From positions 806,001 through 870,000 of the forward strand of contig JACCLO010000008.1 of assembly GCA_029448655.1 (NCBI GenBank): DNA of 64,000 nucleotides, given 5' to 3'. The DNA is from Wolfiporia cocos. Its lineage: Eukaryota > Basidiomycota > Agaricomycetes > Polyporales > Phaeolaceae. The translations under genes were made by a program, and so were the position numbers. The number at the start of each line of letters is the position of its first letter. Positions within the stretch are counted from its first letter, which is position 1. Positions 22,531 through 34,344 of the stretch are shown one piece after another. Under the pieces are notes generated by a model. It ran no database searches and was not told where the DNA came from. It worked only from the letters and a program-made list of their open reading frames with translations.

Positions 22531-23455
22531 ATGTCCAGCACGAACGAGGGATCGCCGAGATTGAGCCAATACAAAGCGATCTCATTTGATGTATACGGCA
22601 CGCTTGTTGTGAGTGTATCTCATATCCTAAGCGTACCGCTCCACAAAGGAACGTCGCACGCAGGACTGGGAAACCGGCATCACTACCGCACTCCAGCCCC
22701 TTCTAGCAGGCACGCCGCTCCAGTCCAAGGCAGCTGCATTGAAAGCGTTCGAGGGCGTCGAGAACGACCTGCAGGTCCGCCACCCCGAGATGCGCTACAG
22801 CGAGCTGCTCGCACGCGTGCACGCAGAGCTCGAGGCGCGTCTGCACGGCAAGGCCGGCCCGCCCGAAGGGGGCGAGCACGCAGCCACAGTGGAGACGAGC
22901 GCGTCCGAGGCCGGCACGACCGCCGTAGGCACGTCTGCCTTCGCGCAGGCTGCCGGCGGGGCCGCGGAGACGGACCCCCACACGGCGTTCGGCAGGAGCA
23001 TCGCGAGCTGGCCCGTCTTCCCGGACACGGTCCCCGCGCTCGAGTACCTCAGCAAGCACCTAAAGCTCACTGTGCTCTCCAACGTCGACCGCGCGTCGTT
23101 CGCCGCGACACAGCGCGCGCTCGAGGGCCCGCCCGAGGCGCGGCGCTTCGCGTTCGCGGCGGTGTACACCGCGGAGGACGCGGGCGCGTACAAGCCCGAC
23201 CCCCGTGCGCGCGAATATGCGCTGCGCCGCATTGAGCAGGAGCTGGGTATCAAGAGGGAAGAGGTGCTCGTGGTGGCGAACAGCGTGTTCCATGATGTTG
23301 CGCCTTCGCGGCAGATCGGGCTCGGTACAGCGTGGATACAACGACAGGGATCTGTCATCGGGCATGATGAGGTGGAAGGATCGAAGGCCACGTTCAGGTT
23401 CGGGACGCTTGGGGAGATGGCAGAGGCGCTGAAGAGGGAGGTGGAGGGTCACTGA
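22531..23455 (+). CDS. HAD-superfamily hydrolase, 2-haloacid dehalogenase-like
   Basis: Two exons (22531-22608, 22664-23455) give 289 aa. HAD motifs are intact: motif I SFDVYGTL with nucleophile Asp20, motif II SNVD, motif III lysine in AYKPDP, and motif IV VANSVFHDVAPS ending the active site. The arrangement and the cap between motif I and II match type II L-2-haloacid dehalogenase-like proteins. The cap contains a low-complexity Ala/Gly/Thr insertion of about 45 residues (near residues 110-155) that is not part of the usual fold. In fungi the physiological substrate of these proteins is usually unknown. Coding sequence after the intron is very GC-rich and creates long shadow frames on both strands. 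Confidence 0.88.
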
Positions 23456-23936
23456 ACCGATATGCATTGAGCATCCTTTGGTTGTGTAAATGAATCATCC
23501 CGCAGGAGTGATTATACCGATTCCAGCGCGTGCCACCGTCCAAGCATCGTTGCTGTCCCTCGCGTAGCCACCCGCCGTTATGCTGACAAACGCGACGTTC
23601 ACCAACGCGTGTCGTCGTCGCCCATCGCTCCTCGTCGTCGCCCCTCGCGTGTCTCCGTCGCCGTGCAGCTGCAGCAGAATGATGGTGGTAGGAGGTCAAA
23701 CCGGTCGAGAAGTGACGCGGTCGGCACTTGGTGATGTCAGTGATGCGGCGTGCACTGGGCCGAGGTTGTGGCGCGCGAAATGCGTCGAGCATCAGACATT
23801 TGCATTTGGTTGGCATGCCATAATGATACAATCCGAAAGGTGATCGCGACATTGCTACTCATCGATTATCGCGACCACGTCCTACTTTGACAATGTCCAT
23901 TTCATATATCTTCTCTGTCTCCAGCGTGAATATAAT
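23456..23936. other. Convergent intergenic region, nothing recognised
   Basis: About 480 bp between the 3' ends of the HAD gene and the MAT2B-like gene; GTCGTCGCCC-type short repeats around 23610-23650 but no gene that I can support. Confidence 0.4.
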
Positions 23937-25257
23937 TCACTGCTTAGCTTGCAAATATCCCTGCCACCACTCCTCAAACGGCGTCCAGCCAAGACCGCCA
24001 TATCCTTCCACCAGATCCTCCGTCTCACGCGTGTACAGCTGACAGTCGCGCGGACGGATCGTTGCTGCGTCTCCCTACATCCGCCATAAGAAGTTCATCG
24101 ATGCTGTCGTCTAAGAAACAAGAGAGGTCGTACCTTCGGAGCCTCGGCGTCGGGGACAATGTGAGCGTGCGGTAAACCCAGGATGCGGGCGAAGATAAGG
24201 CACATCTCGTACTTCGTGTATGGCTCGCCTGCGGAGTAATGCAGGATTGGGGGGATAGCTTGAGACGTTGGCAGTGCTACTCGAGAACACTGATCAGTTA
24301 CTCGTTCAGGAGCCGCAGCTGCAAGCAAGTAGACAAGACGCACAGGCGAGCCTGACCAAGAAGTCAGCAATATCAACCACATTCGTTGGGTAGCGCGTCG
24401 CGTAGTGGTCCATCTTGTACTGTTTCCCGGACTGGTCTGAGACAACATCGAGTAAGATGTTCACAGCCGAGTCCGAGTTCTTCGGCGCGGGTCCGTAGAG
24501 GACGGGGACGCGCAGAACGATGCTCTTGCTGCCCACTACACCGAGGACAGCAAGCTCACCATCGCGCTTCGTTCGGCCATACAGGTTCACGGGGTTCGTG
24601 ATCGCAGAAGGGGTATATGGGGGAGAGGTGCCATCGAAGACATAGTCTGGAATATATAAGGATTATATTCTGTAATGAATTTGAATCCGTACCCGTAGAT
24701 ATGTACACAAGGGTGTACTTTAACGCCTTCGAAAGCTTCGCAAGATGTTCTGGCAGCTCAGCGTTCAGCTATCATTGGGATACTTATCATAAGTGGTTTA
24801 TTCGGATTCTATACCAGACGTGAAGCAACCTTCCGAGCACCTTCAGGGTCCTGTAAGAGATCCAAGTACGCGCGCGATCAATTACACATGCCAAGCTCTT
24901 CAACGCCATCCGCACCTTTTCCGCAACATCCGGCCTTCTCTCAGCCGCGCAGTGAATGACCCCTTGTGTTCCGAGGGCTCGCATAAAGCGTTCAGTCATA
25001 TGGGAATGAGACACTCACAGTCGGGTTTGAACTCGGCGAACTGCTTCTCGACCTCAAGCGATTTCAGCAGGTCGAGCTGTTTGAGATCATCCGTGGGACG
25101 CGAATGTGCGAGCCCCAGAACAGTATGTCCAGAAGACCTATAAGCACTGTAAACAGCAGACCCGAGGACCCCGGATGCGCCTGCACAAGTGCAAGTCAGA
25201 AACTGAGTGCTACGGTATCGCGATGGGATAGACCTCACCTGTAACGATCACACGCAT
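23937..25257 (-). CDS. MAT2B-like / RmlD-type NAD(P)-binding protein
   Basis: Eight exons: 25239-25257, 25019-25180, 24916-24962, 24830-24850, 24693-24768, 24344-24646, 24134-24279 and 23937-24074; 303 aa. The Rossmann start MRVIVTGASGVLGSAVY is split by intron 1. Then come HCAAERRPDVAE, LVYISTDYVFDGTSPPY and the active-site YxxxK in NLYGRTKRDGE; LRVPVLYGP and ILHYSAGEPYTKYEM follow. This is the extended short-chain dehydrogenase branch containing dTDP-4-dehydrorhamnose reductase and the regulatory beta subunit of methionine adenosyltransferase; the HCAAERRPD and GEPYTKYEM segments favour MAT2B. In that role it would modulate S-adenosylmethionine synthesis. One exon is only 21 nt. Confidence 0.88.
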
Positions 25258-25613
25258 GGTTTTTTGCTAAGCTGGTAATTCCGAAGTAGATCGTTAAGCA
25301 AACGACTCTGTTATGCCTTTATTTAACGGCCGTCGCCGATGGGGAGATTGGGATGATGATCAATCGTCACATGTGACAGACGCGTATAATGACGCGTCCG
25401 CGACACGGTCACCTGACCGCAGATTGTCAAGCGGCGCATCGACGTCATCTCCACTCGTTTACGGATTCATCAACGTCCGCGCCAACAAAATATTTAGCAG
25501 TGCGATATATAAGACGATGGTTTGTAAACACGTTCCTCAGACACAACCATACAGCTAAATACTCTATCCGCTCGAGCAATATCTTGCAACACCTCCAAGG
25601 AATCGTGTTCATC
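25258..25613. promoter_or_regulatory. Divergent promoter region with a perfect palindrome
   Basis: 356 bp between the starts of the MAT2B-like gene (-) and a 66-aa gene (+). It holds the 14-bp palindrome CGGTCACCTGACCG at 25406-25419 and a TATA-like TATATAAG at about 25505-25512, around 100 bp before the plus-strand ATG. Confidence 0.55.
25406..25419. promoter_or_regulatory. Palindromic motif CGGTCA-N2-TGACCG
   Basis: Perfect two-fold symmetric site (6-bp arms, 2-bp centre). Related sites are at 34629-34642, 34685-34698 and 38047-38060. A dimeric regulator site is a possible reading, but the sequence shows only the symmetry and recurrence. Confidence 0.4.
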
Positions 25614-25952
25614 ATGTCAACCAAGGCCGGACAATCCTTCGGAACGCAGTCTCCTCCTCTTGAGGCGACTGGTCAGGAGGAGCCGATGGGTGTATCATCT
25701 ATCAGCGGAGACAAGCCCGACGCTGTCCCTGACATCCAACAGCGACAACGTGGGTGTTCACAGTGTGATCTTGATGTTTGAGTGATGAGCTCACCGATGT
25801 CGGTACAGAGTACTTCCAGGGTGTCGAAGCCGGCAAGAAGCATGGAGATCAGGTGGGATCCGGAACACCATCTGTGAGCTGCTGAACTATGCTACTATGG
25901 AAGTATAAAGCTAACATTAACTCTGTGATAGGAGAAGGCGAAGATAGATTAG
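25614..25952 (+). CDS. Small hypothetical protein (66 aa)
   Basis: Three exons (25614-25749, 25809-25852, 25932-25952) with GT-AG introns of 59 and 79 nt give a 66-aa hydrophilic protein. It begins MSTKAGQSFGTQSPPLEATG and ends YFQGVEAGKKHGDQEKAKID. The charged Gly/Lys/Glu-rich tail resembles small basidiomycete proteins of unknown function, but I do not recognise a family. Support comes from consistent phase across both introns, an upstream TATA-like element and a stop directly after a charged tail. There is no signal peptide or membrane segment. Confidence 0.6.
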
Positions 25953-26736
25953 AATGCTTGAACAGACGGACATTATGTAGGATATCACAACTTGGTGTAC
26001 ACATGCACTCGATCGCAATGGAACTCTCTCAGTATCTATCATCGGAATCATGACTGATATTATCTCATCATTATGCATGATACAGTTGGTGAGTCGTGGC
26101 GGTCCAAAACGTATTACCAGTCGAGTCATCGCCGGAGTCGCAGACGGTTTCATAACCATCTGTATGGATATTGCGAGGCCTCCTGATCAGCCCGCTTACT
26201 CGCTTGGCAACTCGTCGACGGCAGTGATCATTGCATCGCATCAATTCCGCTGCAGCAAATTTCTGCAACAACTGAGGGCCTGAGGCTGAGTCGGTTTACC
26301 GATACTATGAGGGCACTTACGACCACCAGCGCTGACGCTCATCCGTTTCACCTTGTTTCGGTGTTGCTGATCATAGGGCGGCACTTGTGTAGCAACCTAT
26401 GGATGCTATGCGCCTCGACGCGCTAAAACTCCAGACTTGCTGTGCACCCATCAGCGACTTAGGCGCCTATCACGACCTGGGCGGTGTCGCTCTCGTATAA
26501 AGGCGCGCGCTGAATGCTCTGCTCTCCAGCTCCTCGTTCTTTGTTGAGCCAGCATCTTCATCTTTTCTCGAGCACAGGTACTGGTTGGTGAGTCCCGTAG
26601 GCTGATTGTAGTTTGTCAGCATGTCCCTGACGGCGTGTTGCAGCCTTGCTCTTTTGATTTCTTCACTTTCGTTACGACAAGCTATTTCCGGCTAATCTAC
26701 GCTTACTTACGCTTTTATTCTACTCCTTCTTTCAAT
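25953..26736. other. Intergenic with promoter of the small secreted-protein gene
   Basis: A TATAAA box at 26496-26501 lies 241 bp before the ATG at 26737. The leader between them has a possible 5'-UTR intron donor (CAG|GTACTG near 26578). A short plus frame at 26050-26283 is not supported by any family. Confidence 0.5.
26496..26501 (+). promoter_or_regulatory. TATA box of the small secreted-protein gene
   Basis: TATAAA in a GC-rich context (CTCGTATAAAGGCGCG), followed by a pyrimidine-rich stretch in the position expected for transcription start. Confidence 0.6.
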
Positions 26737-27315
26737 ATGCGCACCACCTTTGTTGCTGCCCTTGCGCTCGTTGCGGCTGCCGCCCCGGCACTATCCCTTC
26801 CTCTGTAAGTTGAGCGCAACCTTTGTGCGCTACTCCTAGCTCATGCGATGCTTGTAGGGATGAGCTTGCTCTCCTCTCTCGTGCCCTGCAGTAAGCTCTG
26901 CTCCTCACCATAATCTAGTGATAATCGCTCACAGCGTCGCGTTTCCAGGTACCGCCGCTCGATGGACGAGATCGACAGCCTGTTCGCACGGTCCTCGAAC
27001 ACAGCCTCGTGAGCATCACTCACTTTCATGCATATGCCTAATGCTTATGCTTGCTCATAGTACCGTTCCATGGAACCGCAAGCTCCGTGGATCAGTCGGT
27101 ATCGAGGTGAACCCCCCGAAGGTGCCGGTGAGCAGCTTGCGGAGATCACTAGCGCCATTCGTCATCCCGGCTGGCGAGTCTATGTGAGTGTCCATGTCTC
27201 CAATTAATGTAGTATCGTCGGAGCTGACAAGATGATTATTGGCAGCCCGTACATCCCCGGATGCCACATCAAGGACGTAGTGTGCAGACGCGCGCTTCTG
27301 AACGCGCTGGATTGA
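26737..27315 (+). CDS. Small secreted protein with dibasic processing-like sites
   Basis: Five exons: 26737-26804, 26858-26890, 26949-27008, 27061-27183 and 27246-27315; 117 aa with all phases joining. The N-terminus (MRTTFVAALALVAAAAPALS) is a strong signal peptide. The mature part has three Arg-Arg pairs (after QY, after VSSL and after VC), so Kex2-type cleavage could release three peptides, the last about ALLNALD. Only two cysteines are present, both in the last 25 residues, so it is not a hydrophobin or a cysteine-rich effector. There is no CaaX end, so it is not a mating pheromone precursor of the usual type. I do not recognise the family; peptide-precursor function is inference. Confidence 0.75.
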
Positions 27316-28504
27316 GTGGATGAAGAAGTTTACTTGATACGCGTAGTAATAGTTAATTGTCTGTGACGACCTTGTGACGAATTGAATTTCTTCGAGGAGC
27401 TCAAACACTTGGTTGTGGTTGTTGTGGAGTGGCGTGCGTTACATAACGCATACGGTCGTACCATGACGGGCAACTGCGGTCCGGACTTCCGGTGCCACTG
27501 AGATGCCTACGCAAACCGGCTTGCACTTTCAAATTCCCAATCCAAGATCAGAACAATGTAACGTAGATAGAGGAGAATTTTACTCAAGGCATGACAGCAA
27601 AAGTCCACTACCTCATGTTAAACTGTGACTGACGTTGTACACGACTGTCAGCGTTAGTGCGTATAGAAGTTGCTTTGAAGTTCAAAACGATTTGAATGGC
27701 TCCGTAATCCAGACTCTTTGTAATTATAGCATTGACTATCCGGCTGGTGATGATACGCTCAGCCCCTGACTCAATTCTAGTTATGTTACGGCGGGCGTTC
27801 GTCATTCTGCATAAATGTCATCAAAACGGATCTGGAGAGCACACTGGCTTGTACGTTCATTTGCTCTGCTCCTTTCTGTGCTTTATCTCTAAGTTTATAT
27901 TTTTTTCCGCAGGCATATCCAGTCCATGAGAGCGTTGACCGCTCCTCAAATGATCGGATAGTAAGCTGACAACTCGTCTACGCCGTGGATTTAGATGAGT
28001 AATAAAGTACTGTCTTGCCAATATCAGGCTGACTTGCTGTGGACATCGCAGCATACTGCCGCCATCTGCATATAAAGCTCAACAATAAATTACAAAACGC
28101 GCGTACAGAAGTTGAAAATGTGCGTCAAACGTACACTTGGCAGCATGCGGCGCAGGATATAGTATTGCCGATGCGCTTAGCTGTGACCGCTAACTGAAGG
28201 TGGCGCCATTATGAAATGGTGCGATGCTATACGCATGCTAGCTGCCGCTTAATTTGTCCTACATCATACGATATTGCTTGCCACGACCTGAACTGCATTT
28301 ACGGTCGCAATTGCCGGGGAAATTCGCGGATGAGATCGGCTATGCGTCCGGGAGCTGGTCTCTTACGATGCTAGGGCCAATCAAGCGCTGATTTTCATGC
28401 GAATGCTACTGTGACTGCACATGTCAGATAGGTCCAAGGACATCGTTAAAAGGGAGCACACATTTCCCTGAGAACCACAGTGTCCCTTCAGCTACTCTCT
28501 CACT
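27316..28504. other. Intergenic, nothing recognised
   Basis: About 1.2 kb between the secreted-protein gene and ERG6; AT-rich, short frames only. The right end must contain the ERG6 promoter; I see no certain TATA box. Confidence 0.4.
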
Positions 28505-29789
28505 ATGTCTACCATCGCTCAAATCCTCCCCGATGGACGCATCGGTGAAGGCATCCAGAATTACTCCAGCAATTGGGACAGGAAGAACCTCAGCAAAGAC
28601 GGTAATGTGGACGGCCGCGTCGAGAACTACGCCGACGTGATCAACGGTGCGCGCACTTTTTCCTATCGATATTCGGCCGAGCCTCACAAACGCCATTTCA
28701 CAGGATATTACGACGGCGCCACCGAGCTCTACGAGTACGGTTGGGCACAGTCCTTCCACTTCTGTCGATTCTATAAGGGAGAAGCCTTCGCGACCGCACT
28801 TGCCCGGCATGAGCATTACCTCGCGGCGCAGATGTCGCTTCGTCCGGGCATGCGGGTTCTGGATGTCGGTTGCGGCATAGGCGGGCCCGCACGGCAGGTG
28901 GCACGCTTTGCGGATGTCCAGGTCGTCGGCGTCAACAACAATGCATTCCAGCTCGGGAGGGCGGCGCGGTATACCCAGGAAGCAGGCCTAGAAAAGAACG
29001 TGTCTTTCGTAAAGGCTGACTTCATGAAGCTATCCGAACAGTTTGGGGAGAATTCCTTCGACGCCGGTCAGTGATATGTGACGCTCGGCAATTGTGAGTT
29101 GACGGTGATTAACCGTTGGTTAACGATCTCCAGTGTATGCCATCGAAGCGACCGTACATGCGCCGACCTGGGAGGGGGTATACGGGGAAATTTGCAAGGT
29201 TTTAAAAGCTGGAGGAACCGTACGTGATTACATACCCTTGCTGGATTTTTCGCCTAAACGGATCACAGTTTGGCGTCTATGAATGGGCCATGACGGACGC
29301 ATGGGATCCGTCACTGCCCTCGCACAAAGAGCTGGCACATAAAATTGAGATTGGCTCCGGGATCCCAGAGATGCGCCCTCTTAGGAAAGCGCGCGAGGCG
29401 TTGTTATCCGTCGGCTTCACAATCGAGCACGAGGAGGACCTCGCAGAGCGTCCCGACACGGTACCATGGTATTACCCTCTCGAAGGTAATTTGTCCGATG
29501 CACAGACTGTATGGGACCTCGTCACCGTGTGGCGCAATACTTGGAGCGGCAGGATTACCACGCACTATGGTCTATGGGCCGCAGAGAAGCTAGGTCTGGT
29601 CCCGAAGGGTACGTGGGATGTCGGAGAGACCATGAAGATCGCCGCGGAGGCGCTAGTCGAGGGTGGAAAGCGCAAGGTACGTTACCAGCTATTCCGTATG
29701 GCCGCTACTACAATGAGTTGATGACGGGGACTCTGTAGCTCTTCACCCCTATGTATTTGGTGATCTGCCGCAAGCCGCAGGCAAACTGA
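28505..29789 (+). CDS. ERG6: Sterol 24-C-methyltransferase
   Basis: Five exons (28505-28646, 28704-29066, 29134-29219, 29269-29676, 29739-29789) give 349 aa. The sterol-binding signature [12 protein letters not shown] is at residues ~57-68. SAM motif [13 protein letters not shown] is at ~100-111, then [10 protein letters not shown] and a conserved GVYEW (EWAMTD) region. The C-terminus ends [13 protein letters not shown]. The enzyme transfers a methyl group from S-adenosylmethionine to C-24 of zymosterol or lanosterol-type sterols in ergosterol synthesis, at the endoplasmic reticulum and lipid droplets. Length and motif order are those of fungal Erg6. It is convergent with LSM8. Confidence 0.95.
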
Positions 29790-30209
29790 TCTTGTCTGGA
29801 ATGTCGGCACCCAAGCGTGTCCTGGTGGTGTGGCTATTGGCCAATAGCTTACCGCATTTCCTGATTTGTGGATTCGTTGCTGCATATAATACCCCCGATA
29901 ATATAAATTCCCATGTGGTCGATCAGACATCCGCACAAAGCCTACTGATTATTGGGCGTCCCGACTTCATACTACATATCAGTTCACTCTGCGCGCTCTC
30001 CGCCGCCCAGCGTCCGCCGCCTGTCTGATACAACAGTGCGAAATCCGAGATAAGAGGGAGGGCGGTCCGGCATGAAATGCTGCGATTCGAGGTACTAGCG
30101 CAATGTGCGTATGCAACAATATCCGCAGGACCACATAGCTAGAAACATCCCTGGGTTCTGCCGACGTGTCTGTCGTTGGAGAGCTTGCGGTTGGACTCCG
30201 TTCAATCCT
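29790..30209. other. Convergent intergenic region, nothing recognised
   Basis: 420 bp between the 3' ends of ERG6 and LSM8; AT-rich at about 29880-29930, no frame or repeat of note. Confidence 0.45.
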
Positions 30210-30708
30210 CTAATAGCGGATTGGGGGAAGGGGCTCCGCGTGGACAGTCGAGAGATCGACGGCCCGGTCCATTGCTTCGTCAAGTTCGCCGATGAGCACA
30301 CTGATTGCAAGCGTCAATGTAGAATGCAATGGAGAAGGGATGTAACTCACATCTGGTCACCCTTAACTAGATACAGACCTAAGGGAATCTCTTCGACCCC
30401 TTCTTCCATGCTGTAGACCCGCTCTTTGGAGTCCGACAACACAACATTGGACTTCTGATCATACCCAGCCATCACGCCCTATTGGCAATGATGTTCGTCA
30501 CCAACTCCATGAGCTCCCACAGTAGATCACGAAAGCTATCGAGCTCGTACCACAATCGCACGTCCGTCCTGAAGAATAAGGAGAACGCGATCTGCGATGT
30601 ATGAATGAGCAAAGGCCGCGTTCCTTCAGCAAGTCGTGTAGCTCATGATCAGATGAAGGCAGAGCAGAGTCCAAACTTACGGTCTACATAGCCCTGTAGG
30701 CTGGCCAT
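30210..30708 (-). CDS. LSM8: U6 snRNA-associated Sm-like protein LSM8
   Basis: Four exons: 30681-30708, 30551-30591, 30351-30478 and 30210-30300; 95 aa, the usual length. It starts MASLQGYVDHRVLLILQDGR and has Sm1 motif features (GRAIVGVMAGYDQKSNVVL). The LSm8-specific stretch SKERVYSMEEGVEEIPLGLY is followed by the Sm2-like VKGDQIVLIGELD. It ends LPPIRY. LSm8 replaces LSm1 in the nuclear LSm2-8 ring that binds the 3' end of U6 snRNA. No single exon is large, so the gene is invisible as an open frame and was found by splicing. Confidence 0.95.
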
Positions 30709-32367
30709 CGTTAAGCGAAGCGATGCTGGCGTTCAATAGCGCTGTTAGATGGCTGCTACCCGGGATCAGCTGTGTTTGCAGTCGAAGCTATAGTAAGTCG
30801 GCCAACCACTTGCGCGCTTCCACAGCACGTGGTCGTGGTCGTGACATGACGCGCTGTGACACCGGCGAGTGATTTAACCTGAATCGACTCCGCGTAGTCT
30901 CGTCCCCAGCCCTTGCACGCGGCTGCTGCCGCTCGGGAGAACCCGAGCGGGGTGCGAAAAACATATGTGGCGCTTGCAATATGTTTTTCGCACTCCGCCC
31001 GGACATGTCCGGGCTGCAGGCGCCACAGTATAAGGTCTGGAACCGAGACTACTTTGAGCGCACAAACAGCTGGTAGATCTGAGACGGATATGTGCATAGG
31101 ATATCTATGGTAGATGGCTTCCTTACATCGATGTCGAGCACTCACCGTTTGACTGCAGAAGTCTATGAGCCTTGCTGCCCTTGCATAACTTGATTCTAAC
31201 TGGCATTGACCAGTCGGAGATCAAAACGGAAAGGAAAGAGATATGCGTTGTTAAATAATTCTTGAAAAATGAGCTACATACCACTGATTCTACAGTCTTT
31301 CCATAAAATCTCGAACGCTTCAATGCAGTCGCGAATTTCGCTGTCGGCGTTATTGAAGAGCGTCTTTGGCTCTCAACTGAACGTCTGCTCTTCAGCAGAA
31401 GCTACGATATTGATACCGTGCGAGTAGCGTCGTCTGCTGGCTGTCACAGCCGATCAGCTGTTCCACCAACATTGTGTCTTCGGGCCACCTTGCCGTGCAT
31501 TCCCGTGGCAATTTTGCTCATATTCTACCGGCTTCGTCGTACAATCAAGCAGACACTCGACCACTAACGATTGAAATCGAAGATCCGTCGAGCCGAATAC
31601 TTGGAGTTGGCTACAGCTGACCTCTTGCTAGACCATACAAGGTGAAGTCGAGGTCGCCGAATGCTGGCATTCCCAGATCTTGGCCATCATCTGAAAGCCA
31701 GTCATTACAGCATCCCGTTCCCAGAGTCGTGCGACAGTCATTCTGATCCCGCATTCTGGTAAGTATTTCATTCTTATGTCTAGGCTAAGCCCACTCAACA
31801 CTCGTCCTCTTATCCAGACATAGTCACCATTCAAATTGGTCTGTTGACCTCGTGCGTCATGGATATGTGAACCTGTGGCACGAAGTAGGCTGATGTCCTT
31901 TCCCTAGACGCCGTAGTAACCTAGGAACATGCCATATTACCCCTAACTCGAATTTGTGCAAGGGATGCTGTGCATACGTCTTGCACAGATTGACCTAGCC
32001 TTTAGAACCAAATCGACATGGCACATTATGGCCCACATGACTATGTGACGTACCAGAGAATTAATCAGTAGGGAACGGCTCAGTCAACCGGCCCGTTAAC
32101 CGCCATCAATAGTCAACGACGATGCATGTACAAGTCAATGGACTTCGACTGGTACACAGCATAATTCAAAACCGCGATTTCTTTTGCGGCTTCCGTGCTT
32201 CCGCCTTGTTCCCGCTCCGTCGAGGTATAGTTGTTTGTGCCATTGCTCTAGGATAGTAGACCCCATGACCTTGAAGTAGAGAGAGTAATAAATAGCAGCG
32301 TGCTGACAGTCCGCAAGGCGAGTGTAACTTCCGTGGATCATAACTCATCAAAATTCCATTGCTTGCA
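30709..32367. other. Intergenic, one strong hairpin
   Basis: About 1.66 kb between LSM8 and the first GH28 gene. Apart from the inverted repeat at 30943-31002 no gene or repeat is recognised; frames are short and unsupported. Confidence 0.45.
30943..31002. repeat. Inverted repeat (24-bp arms, 12-nt loop)
   Basis: The core arms GTGCGAAAAACATAT (30952-30966) and ATATGTTTTTCGCAC (30979-30993) are perfect; the outer nine bases match with about two mismatches. The palindromes TCGGGAGAACCCGA and CCCGGACATGTCCGGG flank it on each side. It could be a minute foldback element or a structured terminator-like sequence. Confidence 0.65.
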
Positions 32368-34344
32368 ATGTTGAGAGGCTTGGCTGCCACACTCTCGCTA
32401 GCCACTGCCGCCTTGGCATACGACAGAGTTTGTACTGTTGTACCACTCGGCAGAGGCCAGGACGACGGACCCGCTATCAATTCAGCTTTCAAAGAGTGCT
32501 CCGAGAATGCAGCGATCGTGCTGGATGGGTACTATAGCGTGAATACGCTTCTTCTAAACGAAGGCTTGAAACATGTCGACATTATCTTGAGCGGAACAGG
32601 TATGCTTTGTTTCTTCGCGCGAGTGTTCAAGACTCTCAACTTGAATTTCTAGTACAGTACACGCCGGACATTGCGTATTGGTCTCCCAACAGCCTGTACC
32701 TATCGTATCAGAATACGTATGAATTAGCTTCTGGTGGTCTCCTATCACAAACTTAACACCTATCACTACAGGACGACATTCTGGTTCATTTCCGGAGATG
32801 ATATTCACCTATACGGTGGAGGAACCATTGACGGGAATGGTCAAGTTTGGTATGACTACTTCAACTTAACAGGGGTAAGATACAGCCCCATATCTGAGCA
32901 CACGATGCTTATCTGAACATGGTACGCACTAAAAGGAATCAGGTACTGCGGGATCATCGACCCTTACCTTTGCACGGCCTGTCACTCTCACAATCGGTAA
33001 CTCCTCAAACGTAATAGTCGAGAACATTACGCAATGGATGGCGCCGAACTGGGTACGTTATAATGTCATTCCATGAATATTGCATTATCTAAAACGCTTC
33101 TATAGAACAACGTCAGTACCTATTACCGAAATGACTATACCCTGTTGCGCAAGAATCTGACACCTATATATCATAGCTGGCATATCAGAGCACGAATGTC
33201 ACGTACAGGAATCTCTAGTGAGTCATCGCGCAAGCTACATGCAGCGATGCAACCCACGAGCTTAAATGCGCAGCATCAACTCGTTCTCGTATTCGAACGC
33301 GCCTGCAAAGAACACGGACGGTTTTAACACCTACCGCTCCTCTTATGTAACCATCACAGATTCCATAATCATTAGCGATGACGACTGCGTCAGTACGTAT
33401 TCCATACGGTCTTTGCTATTCCTGGCTCACTTTTGGCGTCGCACACTTATTGATGCAGCGCTCAAGCCGAATAGCACGAACATCAACATCAGCAACTTAT
33501 GGTGCAATGGTTCACACGGGATCTCTGTCGGCAGTCTGGGACAGGTGAATAATTGATCTCCGTTCAGCAGCGTTAGCTAAACCGCATTATTTTAGTATGC
33601 AGGGGTGACTGACATTGTGGCCAACGTCTATGTGAAGAATATTACAATGCGCTATGCAGAGAATGGTGCACGCATCAAGACCTTCGGCGGCAGCCCGGAT
33701 CCGAGTATGCATCACCCTTCAGACGTTGTTCATGTTGTATATGACTGAACCGCCTACAGACAGTACGTCAGGAGGCGGCCTAGGATATGTTACAAACATC
33801 ACGTACGAGGACTTCTATAGTGCGCATCTCCTCCTATGCACCGGATCAGCCCATATCTGACCGCGACTGGTGTAGATTATGACGTTGATGAGCCGATAGT
33901 GATCAATCAGGTCAGTCCGAGCTTGCGTAGAAAACATGGGAGCGGGTACGATGAGGCGCATTCAGTGTTACTTCACGAATACAACACAATGCGAGGAATA
34001 TCCAAGCAAGATGACCATATCGGACGTCCATTGTACGTCTCACTTTAAGGTTCTATGCAGACATTGGATCACTGTTGCACTTATTCTTAGACATTAACGT
34101 GACTGGTACTTCCTCTGGCGCGTACGGGGATGTCGTTGTGAACCTCGTGTGCTCCGAGGAGTGCGAGGACATCACTGCGACGGGCACCAGTTTGACTGCC
34201 CCGGACGGACAAGCGACGTATATCTGCGACAATGTCGCCAGTGTCGGTGAAGTGCGTGGCTCCCATCACGGCCTGCGTTGCCTGATATAGGTTGACCATC
34301 ACGGTTTCTAGCTTGACTTCAACTGCACGTCCCAGTCGAACTAA
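32368..34344 (+). CDS. Secreted GH28 glycoside hydrolase (exopolygalacturonase-type), copy 1
   Basis: Fourteen exons: 32368-32599, 32653-32716, 32772-32874, 32936-33052, 33106-33111, 33177-33217, 33274-33392, 33459-33544, 33596-33704, 33760-33819, 33876-33910, 33966-34032, 34091-34251, 34312-34344; 410 aa. A 17-aa signal peptide precedes [13 protein letters not shown]28 active-site groups are in order: NTDG with Asp203, DDDC with Asp224/Asp225, [11 protein letters not shown] with His247, and RIK at 282-284. N-glycosylation sequons (NIT, NVT, NIS) are common. The RIK-TFGG and spacing favour exo-acting pectinases (galacturonan or rhamnogalacturonan); substrate cannot be fixed. Exon 5 is only 6 nt (Asn-Asn). 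Confidence 0.9.
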
